Below are positions 23,775 through 34,728 of a stretch of DNA of 64,000 nucleotides, piece after piece (positions within the stretch are counted from its first letter, which is position 1; every line of letters begins with the position of its first letter). A model generated the notes under the pieces. The model was not told the DNA's origin. It made no database searches and saw only the letters and a list, made by a program, of their open reading frames with translations. The translations under genes and the position numbers were made by a program. The stretch lies in NCBI RefSeq assembly GCF_023898315.1, contig NC_064616.1, forward strand, positions 545,033,602 through 545,097,601. The letters are read 5' to 3'. Origin of the DNA: Schistocerca nitens (lineage: Eukaryota > Arthropoda > Insecta > Orthoptera > Acrididae).

Positions 23775-24660
23775 TCCATACCTGAGGCACTTGGTCGGTC
23801 AATACATGGACAGTTAATGCTGTTTGTGAATGGCACTGGAGTTGTCGTCCAATAATTTATCATATGAGTACGATTCGAGAAAAATCTGATGACCGAGCAG
23901 ACCTAGGAAACATCACGACGCTCTGTGCAACATGCCGTTTTACCACAGTGGTACGTGGGCGAGTGTTATCCAGCTGGAAAACACACCATGGAATGGTTTT
24001 CATGAATGACAGCACAGCAGATCGAATGACCAGCCTGACGTGCACATTTGCCTTCTGTCATACGAAACCACACCCCATACCGTTACTCCAGGTTTCGAGT
24101 ACGCAGACTGGTTGGCTGCAGGTAATCAAGTGGTCTCCTTCTGATCAAAATACGGCCATCACTGGCACAGTGGGGGAATCAGCTTTCACTAGAAAGTACA
24201 ACAGACTTCCACCCTGCCCACCGATGGCTTCTCGCTTGACACCAATGACGTCACAAATGGCGGTATTTCAAGGTCAGTGGAACCTACGCTACAGGGCGTC
24301 TGGCTCGGAGCTGTCCTCGGTAGGACCGATTTGTAGCAGATCGTTGTCGCTGTGATGCCAACTGCTGCTTATATTTCTGCTCCAGATATGGTACGATGCG
24401 CCAGAGGGATAAACCGATCACGATGGTCTTTCCTCTCATACTACATTGTCGTCCGACGCCTAGCCTTGCGATCGTTCATTCCCGTGATCGCCACTGCCAG
24501 GAATCATGTACAGTGATTACATTACTGCTTCGTCTTTCTGTAGGATTGCAGAAGGAATTTCCAGCCCTATTACACGATCCTATTCAAACCGAATAAGGTG
24601 TTGACAAAGTCGTCTTTCTCGCCTTAGAGGCATTCTTGACTTACATAAACTCACCACATC
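23775..24660 (-). mobile_element. Tc1-like element relic
   Basis: The minus strand gives, in order, a decayed first-Asp region (FPHCASDGRILIRRRP, family 'SDESRF.L...DGR..VWRR'), the 'PGVTVWGVVSY' block, FQLDNTRPRTTVV with the second Asp (family 'FQQDNARPHTA'), and a decayed 'WPARSPDLSPIE' tail. Several frameshifts. The left boundary is set by the SINE at 23565-23760; the right is approximate. Confidence 0.6.
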
Positions 24661-26074
24661 CGGCCTCGAAAGTAACTAAATACACACTGTAATGGTCCTG
24701 AGTGTGAAATTAAACCTTATTTGCATTCTTATGCATCTGGCGGAAAATTCGAGTGGACATCAACTTTTAGATGTAGGAACACGCCTCCCAACTTTCATCT
24801 ACGTTGGACAACTCCTTCTTGGTGTTGTGATTGTTCTCTGTCATTGTATGTGTTCATAAGGTTTTTTACTTCTGAACAGCCTACCATAGGTATCACGTCA
24901 AGTGTTACTGACGCAAATCTACCACTGTTTCATTTTAACCATATCTAATGAGGTGTCTCCTTGACATGACAGCAACCTATCCTGAGGTCCGTAACATCCT
25001 ATGACATCACTGGTTTGGCTGACTGGATCGCTTCCTCTACAACTGATTCTGCGTCAGCGATCGGCAGTTCTTTTCTACCGGGGATCCAGTTCATCTCGTC
25101 TCAAAAAGGAAGACCACGTCGACAGGTACCGTCCAAAATGTCCAAACGTTTCAAAGCCTCTGTTATAACCCACATATTAACCTGTGTGTCTCTTTTCCAT
25201 ACGTTGATAGAAGTCCATGATTCTTGTAAAAACTAAACTCATCTTTTCTAACGACCAAGAAAAAAATGTTTCCCTTCACTCCATGTGTACGCGAGATGCT
25301 TTTAGAAAGGCTATTATGACATAATACATTCCAAGTAATTTATTGACTTTATTCCACACAAAACACGTTGGGCACAGCAGTATGTCCGCTGCTTAGGGAG
25401 AAAATTTAAGTTTTGTTGGATGCTGTATACGCCAGAATATCTTCACTTTTACTAATCCTGTTTGAATCACATGAAGTACGTCTAAAATCCATACACTTAA
25501 ACCATTTTTCAAAGACCTCAAATTCGGTGTTGTATAAGTAATTTCCTAACGTTCTGTGACAAGCACCTTCTGATCCATACTATTTGTTATCTTGAACTAC
25601 GTTATTGTCTGAAGGCCCTGTCACTCCTTTTACCTCCGGTTTCTTCGCCTGAATATAGGGATAAACAAGTAAAATATGATTCTAAGAATTGGTAAAGTAA
25701 TATATACTCCAACCATCCGCTATGATCTCTAATTATCCAGCGTAAACATGATCAGATCTGTAACTATCTTACGAGGTGAATACTATGCCGTGGAAGGACT
25801 GTAATAATAAAGTCAGTTTAGGAAAGCCACATTCGAACGACAGCCAGTATTGTCCAGTCAAATCATTCTCTTACCACCAACACTAATCAATTACAGTAGC
25901 GAAGTGACTAATATTTTCTGTTTCTTTCCAAACATTTTCGTAAAACTTGAAGCAAATAATATCCAGTCCAATGCTGATACACAGGTTACAGTAATGAACA
26001 CTGTCCTAATCAACAGATGATGCTGTATAACATACCTGAAACCACTGTGTAATATTCCTGTTTATGTACTCTTA
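24661..26074. other. Unassigned
   Basis: No gene recognised. A GC-richer block near 24960-25230 has no family I know. Confidence 0.35.
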
Positions 26075-26414
26075 TACAGGGTGAGTCACCTAACATTACC
26101 GCTGGATATATTTCGTAAACCACATCAAATACTGACGAACAGATTCCACAGACCGAACGTGAGGAGAGGGGCTAGTGTAATTGTTTAATACAAACCATAC
26201 AAAAATGCACGAAAGTATGTTTTTAACACAAACCTACGTAATTTTAAATGGAACCACGTTAGTTTTGTTAGCACATCTGAACATATAAACAAATACGTAA
26301 TCAGTGCCGTTTGTTGCATTGTAAAATGTTAATTACATCCGGAGATATTGTAACCTAAAGTTGACGCTTGAGTACCACTCCTCCGCTGTTCGATCGTGTG
26401 TATCGGTGAGCACT

Positions 26415-27050
26415 GCAACATACATCGCGTTTCTACAGAATGATTTGCCAACGTTGCTCGAAAATGTCCCACTGGAAACGCGTCGACGTATGTGGTATCA
26501 GCATGATGGTGCACCTGCACATTCCGCAATTAACACTAGGCTGACCCTTGACAGGATGTTCGACGGGCGTTTCATTCGACGTGGAGGACGCATAAATTGG
26601 CCAGCCCGTTCTCCTGATCTTACACCTCTGGACTTCTTTCTGTGGGGTACGTTAAAGGAGAATGTGTACCGTGATGTGCCTACAACCCAGAGGATATGAA
26701 ACAACGTATTGTGGCAGCCTGCGGCGACATTACACCAGATGTTCAAATGGTTCAAATGGCTCTGAGCACTATGGGACTCAACTGCTGTGGTCATTAGTCC
26801 CCTAGAACTTAGAATTACATAAACCTAACTAACCTAAGAACATCACACACATCCATGCCCGAGGCAGGATTCGAACCTGCGACCGTAGCAGTCGCACGGT
26901 TCCGGACTGCGCACCTAGAACCGCGAGACCACCGCGGCCGGCACACCAGATGTACTGCGGCGTGTACGACATTCATTACGCCAGAGATTGCAATTGTGTG
27001 CAGCAAATGATGGCCACCACATTGAAAATCTATTGGCCTGACATGTCGGG
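26415..27050 (+). pseudogene. Mariner (DD41D) transposase C-terminal fragment
   Basis: The translation gives AFLQNDLPTLLENVPLETRR, then MWYQHDGAPAHSA with the second catalytic Asp and WPARSPDLTPLDFFLWG with the third. I count 41 residues between them, the spacing of the rosa-type group. After the SINE the end resumes as 'DVLRRVRHSLRQRLQLCA' type sequence near 26950. The first catalytic Asp is absent, so it cannot be active. Confidence 0.7.
26743..26942 (-). repeat. Full-length tRNA-derived SINE inside the mariner
   Basis: On the minus strand it runs from GCCGGCCGCGGTGG through a B box (GGTTCGAATCC) to the tail ending in TTTGAACCATTTGA. Exact 11-bp duplications (ACACCAGATGT at 26732-26742 and 26943-26953) prove insertion into the transposase sequence. 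Confidence 0.95.
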
Positions 27051-27584
27051 ACACACTCTATTCCACTCCGTAATTGAAAACGGAAACCACGTGTGTACGT
27101 GTACCTCACCCCTCATGGTAATGTACATGTGCGTCAGTGAAAAAGACCAATAAAAAGGTGTTAACATGTGGACGTAATGTGCTGTTCCAGTCTCTTCTGT
27201 ACCTAAGGTCCATCACCGTTCCCTTTGGATCCCTACGTAATTCGGTGCTCTCCGATACACACGATCGAACAGAGGAAGAGTGGTACTCAAGAGTCAACTT
27301 TAGGTTACAATATCTCCGGATGTAATTAACATTTTACAATGCAACAAACGGCACTGATTACGTATTTGTTTATATGTTCAGATGTGCTAACAAAACTAAC
27401 GTGGTTCCATTTAAAAAAACGTAGCTTTGTGTTAAAAAACATACTTCCGTCCATTTTTGTATGGTTTGTATTAAACAATTACACTAGCCCCTCTCCTCAC
27501 GTTCGGTCTGTGGAATAGATTCGTCAGTATTTGATGTGGTTTACGAAATACATCCAGCGGTAACGTTAGGTGACTCACCCTGTA

Positions 27585-29954
27585 TAATAACCCTTGATGT
27601 TACTTAAGAAAAATATTTCAAAATTATGGCAGCTGAATCGAGTGGACGGTAAGGAACTATTTCTTTTAAATGGTTTATAAAAAGGCATACTCTTGGGAAA
27701 GGTTAACGTTTGTAAATCCCTTATATGATACTAATATTTGTTCTGCGAGGTTTTAACTACTATATCTATAAAGAAAGCGACATTACAATCTTTTCTTCCT
27801 CGCTTTCTGGCTGTGGCACAATACGGATATAAGTAAATTCATTGTACATTTTGTCATTAGCAATTGGACCACTGTATTTTAAACTTTGTTTTATTTTCCA
27901 AAATGAACTACCTCCCAGGATTCCGGTTTTAGTTATATAATGCAAGTAACTTCTAACTGGAAGTGACTAGCCTGGTGATGGTACGATCGAACACCATAAC
28001 CGTTCTGTCTTTATTTACTTCACTTTTTGAAAGTGGAACCTGCATCTGAATTCGAAGTCTCATTAACTTTATACAATATAGTTTCTTTCACATGAACATT
28101 AATTGTGTACAGGGTAATTCGTCTCCAAATGCGTATTTGACCAGTAATGATCATAAAGTTACTTTGGGACAAAATAGCACGTTTTGGAAACTCGTAATGA
28201 TATTGCTACATGTGGAGTTTCGGTTGATCTAATATGCATACACTACATAACAGGTTTAATGTACTCGATCGGAATTATTGCCATCTGAGAGTGACTAGTT
28301 CTTTACTGAAGATGGTGGTCAGTTTAAAATTTGACATGGTGATATAGACTCTTGCTCCGTAATGACCATTCCAATGGGTGACTAAGCGAATTTCACAGTG
28401 TTCTCTGAACTTTTCCGTATGTTTGCCGAAATTGCGTTATTCATAACTTCAGAAAATCCTTTTCAAAGTCATACATCACAGAAGCCACCTTTCGGTGTTT
28501 AGAACAATGTATTCCTTCGATCGGGTACGCTGTTGACGGACGTAGTGCGAGTGACTCTATCCTGTTGCAAACTCAAACTTCAGATATTGCTGGAGCTTTT
28601 GATATTGTATAATGTACCTGGTGACAGCAGGGTCTTCTCAAACAGTGAACCAGTACTGGAAATCTGAAGTACTTTCTTGGATGTTAAATTTCTCACAACC
28701 TTTAACCAGGCCGGATGTGCTGTGTGGTGATGAGGGAGATCACTGATTGCGCTCTCTATTTCAGTTCTTGTAGCGGAGTTCGTAGCACGTATTCGGTGCT
28801 GCAGTCTACATCCTTATCTACTGGTGCGTCATCTTAGATCTTATACTTAGGCAACTGATCTACTTTTAATTGCCAGCAACAGGGCAAAAGCTCATTTTCT
28901 TTTTTAAATTTCCCACCAGTTTACGCATAGGACATTTACGACATTTGGGCTATTTTAACAATTCGCTTGAAACTTTCTTCCAAAGATATTAGCTGATTAC
29001 TTCTAGTGTTGTACACCCATGACAGTTGTTTGTGAGAAAAATTCTGCGGAGTTGGAGTGAAGTATGTTTTGTTCTTATGTTGAGGAAATTGATAATGCAT
29101 TTTCTTTCATCGAAGCCCGAATGAGAATAACTATTATCCAAAACTCTGACTGCAAGATGCGTCTCTTTTAATTCTTCGATTTATCTGGACTTAGGAATCA
29201 TTTTGGGTAAAGCACAGTCGAATATGGGAAGTACCTGTTTCTGGTCAAACTAGAGAACCAACGAACCCATAGAAATTCCACAAATTTCCGGTAAGGATTT
29301 TATGCATTTATAATGTCTACGGGGAAACTCGTTATTTCAATCATCATCAACACAGCCGAAAGGCGCAGCGTCGCCTGGACTACTCTGTTGTTGTTGTTTT
29401 ACCTTTTTTCTTTTAGTCTGATGCTTGCCATACATATCTTGTGCATTGTATTTTGTAGAAAGAATTTTCTTCTATTTATTTTATGTGTTAGCTATATACG
29501 GTAGTGTTTGTCCTATTTTATGTCTAGTTTGGAAGAAATTTTCTACCTCTGTGATTCTCATAGTTTCTCGCTATTTTATATGACAGTAGGCAATTAAATG
29601 ATGTAATATGGTACACGATGTATGTTTGGTTTTGAAAATCTCCTCCTTCAGTTTTAACACCTTCCTCGATCTGCCTTACTATAGAAGTAAATTGTTACTC
29701 TGTGAAAAGTTTCTTGCTTGCAATTCATTAGCACGGTTCACTGTTCTACAATACTATTTTAGTGTGGAAATGCATCCACCGATAAAGCAGTCTAAAAGCT
29801 CTGCAAAGCGTTAACCTTAGAGCTACAAATTACTGTGGCTTTACATCACATTATTTGTTGTTAGCTTTGTGTCTTTTGTTCCCTAAGACTGCTAAATGGT
29901 AATATTGCTGACGAATGGTAAATAATATTCACTATTTATTTCAGGATTATTCCG
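27585..29954. other. Unassigned 2.4 kb
   Basis: AT-rich; no gene or firm repeat recognised. Confidence 0.35.
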
Positions 29955-30100
29955 TTTCGTAAACTGACATACGGCCAGGAGAGCGGTCTGCTGACCACAT
30001 GCCCCCCATGCCCGCATCAAGTGACCCCTATTGATGAGGATGACACGGCGGTCGGTTAGTACCGTTGGGCCTTCATAACTGTTCTGGCAGAGTTTAGATT
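29955..30100 (+). repeat. Possible SINE-type repeat fragment
   Basis: The segment CATACGGCCAGGAGAGCGGT to GGGCCTTCATAACTGTT has the GC-rich composition of interspersed repeats I associate with orthopteran genomes. No target duplication was seen. Recollection only. Confidence 0.3.
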
Positions 30101-30499
30101 ACTTTTGTTAGTATTTATTACGTCTTTGGTTTCCTGAAGGCAATGTTGCTGAACTATATGGACAAACTGTCTATCGATCATTGCTTAAGCCATTCGAAAG
30201 GTGTTATAATCAGTATGCATCACAATGAAGTGACTCGTTACGAAGGGTTGAGAATTTATACCTTTGGTCATGAATGCAATACGTGTAAACGTAGATATGT
30301 GTTAAAGTAAATATTTATTGACTGAATGTGGGAAAAAATGGGACCAACCGAAATGGAAAATTTACCTAGACACTTTGAATTTTTTAGATTCAATATACTC
30401 AATGATAACTATAACTTAAAATAAATTCAGCTGAGTTCGTATGTACTTGATTAACAGTTCTTTGGACTTCACTTCGTGAGTCACGATCGCAGTAGCGGG

Positions 30500-30674
30500 G
30501 AAGTACGTGATAAACTTTGGAACGAGGAATACTGCCCTCCATTACAGAGTTGTGACACATCGTCAGTGAGTCAGCTGCCGGCAACTCAGCAGTGAGTGCT
30601 GAGAGTAAAGCTTATTCGGTTGTCAGTTGCCCTGCAGTGCGTACGTCATCGCAGCGAAGGAGTTCTCAGCTAAA
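30500..30674 (+). promoter_or_regulatory. Putative core promoter and 5' UTR of the secreted-protein gene
   Basis: An arthropod initiator-like TCAGT lies at 30623-30627, about 50 bases before the start codon; another lies near 30562. The 5' leader up to 30674 is GC-richer than its flanks, and no TATA box sits at the expected distance. The context AAAATGA around the start is favourable in insects. Predicted from motifs only. Confidence 0.35.
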
Positions 30675-30717
30675 ATGAAAGCCTTCAATTGGATCGTCGC
30701 CTTTCTTCTTGTCAACA
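30675..30717 (+). CDS. Secreted-protein gene, coding exon 1 (signal peptide)
   Basis: The exon encodes MKAFNWIVAFLLVN plus the first base of the next codon. One Lys followed by a hydrophobic core of about 10 residues is what a signal peptide needs. The exon ends at a strong donor (CAACA|GTAAGT) in phase 1. Joining it to the acceptor at 44029 gives an uninterrupted frame, with the split codon ACA encoding Thr15. A first exon that encodes little more than a signal peptide is common for insect secreted proteins. A SINE (30765-30902) lies only about 50 bases after the donor. The protein family is unknown to me. Confidence 0.6.
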
Positions 30718-30764
30718 GTAAGTCTCTTTACAACATTACAACTTTAACTTTTTATTCCGGTTTG

Positions 30765-30902
30765 TGTGCGGCTGGTCCCGGCGGATGTTCGAGTCCTCCC
30801 TCGGCCATGGGTGTGTGTGTTGTCCTTAGGATAACAGTATGTAAGCTTAGGGACTGATGACCTTAGCAGTTAAGTCCTATAAGATTTCACACACATTTGA
30901 AC
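30765..30902 (+). repeat. tRNA-derived SINE, 5'-truncated, in intron 1
   Basis: It contains a B-box-like GGATGTTCGAGTCC and the tail TTAAGTCC-ATAAGATTTCACACA. The flanks are ATTCCGGTTTG (30754-30764) and ATTCCCGTTTG (30903-30913), one mismatch apart. Confidence 0.8.
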
Positions 30903-30913
30903 ATTCCCGTTTG

Positions 30914-31849
30914 ATGATGTATGTTATAAAGTGTTTCAATTCTGATACGGATACTGGTCCTCGCTCAATTGGCTAAACCTGAGATTCTTCAATTAGCGAG
31001 GCTCGAACAGATTTCCTTCCACATTAATATCTACAGTAGTAGTCTAACACAGATAACTTTGACATCGATGGTATGTTAAATTGCGTAACTTATTCGTAGC
31101 TTGCAGGTATGATGAGGAATTTGAATTCATTGCCAACCAAATCACCGGAGCATGTCTCTCACTATATTAATACTGTAAGAAACGATAGTAACTTGTAACC
31201 AGGTACATGAGTGCTTTAACTAGAACAACTGTTTACGTACCAACCGTCTCTTTCTGTACACTTGTCTTTCTGGCTTCATAAATGAAATACATTACAAGGT
31301 ATCCTTTTAATCTGGTTACATTATGTGCCACTAGATGTTTCGTTTTTTCCATCCCTATTGGGGTAATGTACCGGCCATCATTTTTAGTTGTTGATATTAA
31401 ATTTGAGACAACAGCTATTCAGTAACGGTGTTTCAGTATAGTCCAGTTTTCATTTCACTGTTGTCATACATTCGATATATTCACGAGACACATAACTTTA
31501 TCATTCTGCGATGCGATCATTTCCGGAAATTGAGTTCAGAATTTACTTCCTAATCTACAACGAAAAAATTAGATGGGGCACCAAATCGGATTGGGCATGG
31601 CTGCGGAAAGGAACATTGTGAGGACTTTTCAAAGAAACTATCCTAGTAGTAGTCTGTAACATTTTGCAAATACCATGGGAACCAGAAAAATGCATGAGCG
31701 GACGGGTATATGATTTCAACTTCTCCTCAATACGTTTTCACTGCCACTTGTTTGAATTTATCTTGTATGTACGATACGGTAGTTGCAGGACACGCACGCG
31801 AATCTGTCAGGCCTTGCTCTAGACGGAAATAGAAATACACAGCCTGACA
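30914..31849. other. Intron 1 sequence, nothing recognised
   Basis: No exon or repeat recognised. Confidence 0.35.
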
Positions 31850-33060
31850 AAAAAATGTTAATCAAACAGAAGAGGAGGCGCAAAGGTAATTAATCTTAAT
31901 GAGTTGAGAGGGTATTTTACTTCAGCGATGTCAAAATTGGGTCAAATTTAGAAAACTTGGCAGTATGAGGCCACATATCGGTAAGATGCTGCACCGTCCC
32001 TGGCCTGGATGCGTACACTAATTCGGCTGAGACGAGTTCCATCATCTCCTGAGGCAAGATGGCCCTTAACTGTTGTAACTGGTACTTGATATCGTGGATT
32101 TTGGCTCTGAGACGGAGTTGACATATAAGCTGGGTCCCCAAATGTTGCATCGCAGACTGACATAAGGATCTTATTGGCTGCTGGACTACCTCCACATCTT
32201 GCAAACTGTTCATAGAGATAGGTGGCAAGTGTAGGCGAGTGTTGAAAAATGGCACCACGATACCGTGTCATGAGCGGTAACACATTAGAACGCAGGATGC
32301 ACGTGTCGTACCGTTGCGCCTTCAGAGTTCGTCCAGTCACTACAATTCTAACAGCCGTGACATAAAGCAGTACCTGATGGCTCCCCCACACCATGACGCC
32401 AGGAATAACACCCCTGTGCCTCTCAAAAACACTGAAAGATTTAGGTCACCTTCATATTCAAGATCGACATCCGGGGTAGTGCACAGCATGATTCGTCGCT
32501 GAATACAGCGAGATGACATTCATCAGCTCTTCATGCTTCCTCGCTAAGGCAACACTTGAAAAGCAGCTGTATGTGTTGTGGTGTTTACAACAGCTCACGC
32601 ATTAGACAGTAACTCCCTTGTCCAGTTGCAGCTAGTTTACGTGTAATGGTCCGGTATGCAACAGAATGATGCAGGGAGTACATTACTTGCTCTCGGATGG
32701 TAGGCACAGATGTGAAGGTGTTCGATGTGCTTGACGTGCAGCGCGGTGTTCTTTCATTGTACTGGTCAGACGTCGTCAACCACAAACATGAAAAGTATGC
32801 GTGCCATCCCGTTACCATGCAGTCCAACATTTAGCCTCTGCCACATCCGAAAACCCCACAAACCTGGATGTGGCATGTCGGTCAAATGAGGGCTCAAGAT
32901 GTGACTACTTTTAAACTCGGTCATGTGCTGATAATGCCGCATAAATGGCTACGCGGCACCTCCGTGTGCTTCACAGTGATCATTCAACGTCTGAGGCTGT
33001 TAATGCCCTTGTATACCCTACCGATACAAGTGCTACACATGTTTACATGGTGAAATCTCG
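31850..33060 (-). mobile_element. Tc1-like element relic, D-32-E type
   Basis: The minus strand shows GVIPGVMVWG-like sequence near 32400, then AVRIVVTGRTLKAQRYDTCI and LPLMTRYRGAIFQH (family 'LPFL...PGAIFQQDNARPH'). After a frame change comes YQLQQLRAILPQEMMELV, the usual C-terminal block. In the second frame, 32 residues separate the second-Asp position from the decayed 'SPIEH' position (SAMQH). The DNA-binding region is recognisable only as scattered homology toward 33000. Inactive. It lies in intron 1, opposite in orientation to the host gene. Confidence 0.6.
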
Positions 33061-33820
33061 ACTAAATTACGATCATTCTTACGAGTAACAGTCCTGATAA
33101 GAAGGGAACTCCTTTTTCTGACGATAATATTCGCTATTGCCGGTAATCCTGTTGGCTGTCACTATACTTCAGTCAGAACTGGTCTTCTTTTTCCACTCAC
33201 TCGTCTACTATTTCTACGGGAAGATTGAGTATACTATCGCAGATTTGCAGTATGCTAATCCAACTTACGTAAAATTGCTCTGACGACTCATCCTCTATTC
33301 ATTTACTTTCTGATAAAAACTATACGGGCAACCCGATGTAATACGGAACTGATCACTAGTTATCACGAGAGGCTGACCCGCCAGTACGAAAGGACACATG
33401 AGTAATGTGTTTTCAGTACAGAAGCAGTAACAGTAGAATAAGTCGTTCCGGATAGCTTAGTGACTTTGAAAATGGACTAGTCGTTGGATATTATCTGAGT
33501 AACAAATCCATCAGTCACATTTAAACAGTCCTGAAGCTGCCCAAGTCTACTGCTGATGCTGTGACTGAGGTGGAAACACGAAGAAACAGTCGCAGCTAAA
33601 TCACGCCGAGATAGACCGTGTATGACGATGTATAGCTACCGTCGAGAATTGTGAATATTGTTTATGAGGATTCGCATGAAATCAGCAGATCGAATAGTTC
33701 GTGAGTTCGAAAGTACTGTCAGCAGTCGGTTTAGCGCAATGATTTTGCGCAGAGAGTTAAAAAGAATGGTGTACAGTGGTCGAGGAGTCACTCACAAGAA
33801 ATAAATTTCTGTATGAATAC

Positions 33821-33850
33821 CTGTTCTTTCGGACATGTCCGAAAGAACAG
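33821..33850. repeat. Perfect 30-bp palindrome
   Basis: CTGTTCTTTCGGACA is followed directly by its exact reverse complement. A degenerate version recurs at about 34255-34285, in the centre of the adjoining foldback element. It probably marks that element's terminus. Confidence 0.9.
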
Positions 33851-33958
33851 ACACGATCGGTGACCATGAAGCTCTCTTAGAATGAAATTATGAAAAAAAC
33901 GAAACCCTAAGTTGTCGACAGGCGTTGATATACATCAACGGGGACACTTAAAAATGTG

Positions 33959-34028
33959 TGCCTAAACTGGAACTCGAGATCTCCTGCATACATGGCAGAC
34001 GCTCTATCCATCTGAGCCACCGAAGGCA
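33959..34028 (-). pseudogene. tRNA-Thr(UGU)-like sequence, left arm
   Basis: On the minus strand it runs GCCTTCGGTGGCTCAGATGG, then TCTGCCATGTATGCAGG. The anticodon stem-loop has TGT in the anticodon position. The acceptor and T arms are mutated (GAGTTCCAG in place of GGGTTCGAGTCCC), so it is degenerate. Confidence 0.55.
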
Positions 34029-34507
34029 CAGAGGATAGTGCGACTGCAGGGATTTATTCCTTGCACGCTTCCCGTGAGACCGACATTCTCAACTTAATGT
34101 CCATACACTACACTCGTAGTGACCGTTCCCATTACCCTCATTACTCGCGGCAGACAATCTTACCGAGTCCCGTAAGAGTTCGGTCAAGGTGTGTGCATCC
34201 ACCACAGAAGAATGAGGTTAATGGCCGGTTAGCCTTAATTTATGAAGATGGTATATGTTCTTTCGAACATGCCCAAAAGAACATATCTTTATATAGTTAA
34301 GGCTAACTTACCATTATCCTTCTTCTTCTGTGCTGGATGCACACGCCCAGCCCGAACTCTTACGGGACTCGGTAAGATGGTCTGCCTCGAGTAATGAGTG
34401 TAATGGGCAGGGGCACTGCGAATGTAGTGTTTAGACGTTAAGTTGGGAATGTGGGTCTCACGGGGAGAGTGCAAGGGATAAATTCCTGCAGTCGCACTAT
34501 CCTCTGT

Positions 34508-34582
34508 GCCTTCGGTGGCTCAGAGGGATAGAGCGCCTGCCATGTAAGCAGGTGATCCCGGGTTCAAGTTCCGGTCGAGGCA
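34508..34582 (+). pseudogene. tRNA-Thr(UGU)-like sequence, right arm, best preserved
   Basis: A 75-base cloverleaf-like sequence. It has D-arm GGCTCAGAGGGATAGAGC, anticodon arm CCTGC-CATGTAA-GCAGG with TGT in the anticodon position, and T arm CCGGGTTCAAGTTCCGG with intact B-box spacing. The acceptor stem pairs for about four of seven positions. It sits inside a repeat and has no obvious 3' T-run, so it is probably not a working gene. Confidence 0.6.
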
Positions 34583-34653
34583 CACATTTTCAACTGTTCC
34601 CGTTGAAGTATATTATGCAAAGAATAAATCACTGCTGTCGCACTATCCTCTGT

Positions 34654-34728
34654 GCCCTCGATTTCTCAGACAGATAGAGCGTCTGCCACGTAAACTGGAT
34701 ATCTCTGGTTAGAGTCCCAGTCGAGGCA
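34654..34728 (+). pseudogene. tRNA-Thr-like sequence, right arm, duplicated copy
   Basis: A diverged second copy in the same arm. The anticodon region is CTGCCACGTAAACTGG with a broken stem, and the T arm reads TGGTTAGAGTCCCA. Confidence 0.5.

Larger units (their letters stand above)
26077..27582 (+). mobile_element. DD41D mariner-type element with long inverted repeats, internally deleted
   Basis: The ends are inverted repeats of roughly 330 bp (outer sequence CAGGGTGAGTCACCTAACAT), flanked by TA at 26075-26076 and 27583-27584. The two arms differ at scattered positions. Between them is only the C-terminal part of a transposase, and a SINE sits inside that. The N-terminal half is missing, so this is a non-autonomous copy of about 1.3 kb before the SINE. 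Confidence 0.85.

Noticed and set aside
34508-34582. Functional tRNA-Thr gene
   Set aside because: The acceptor stem is poorly paired, it lies in a repeat with diverged sister copies, and no clear 3' T-run follows.
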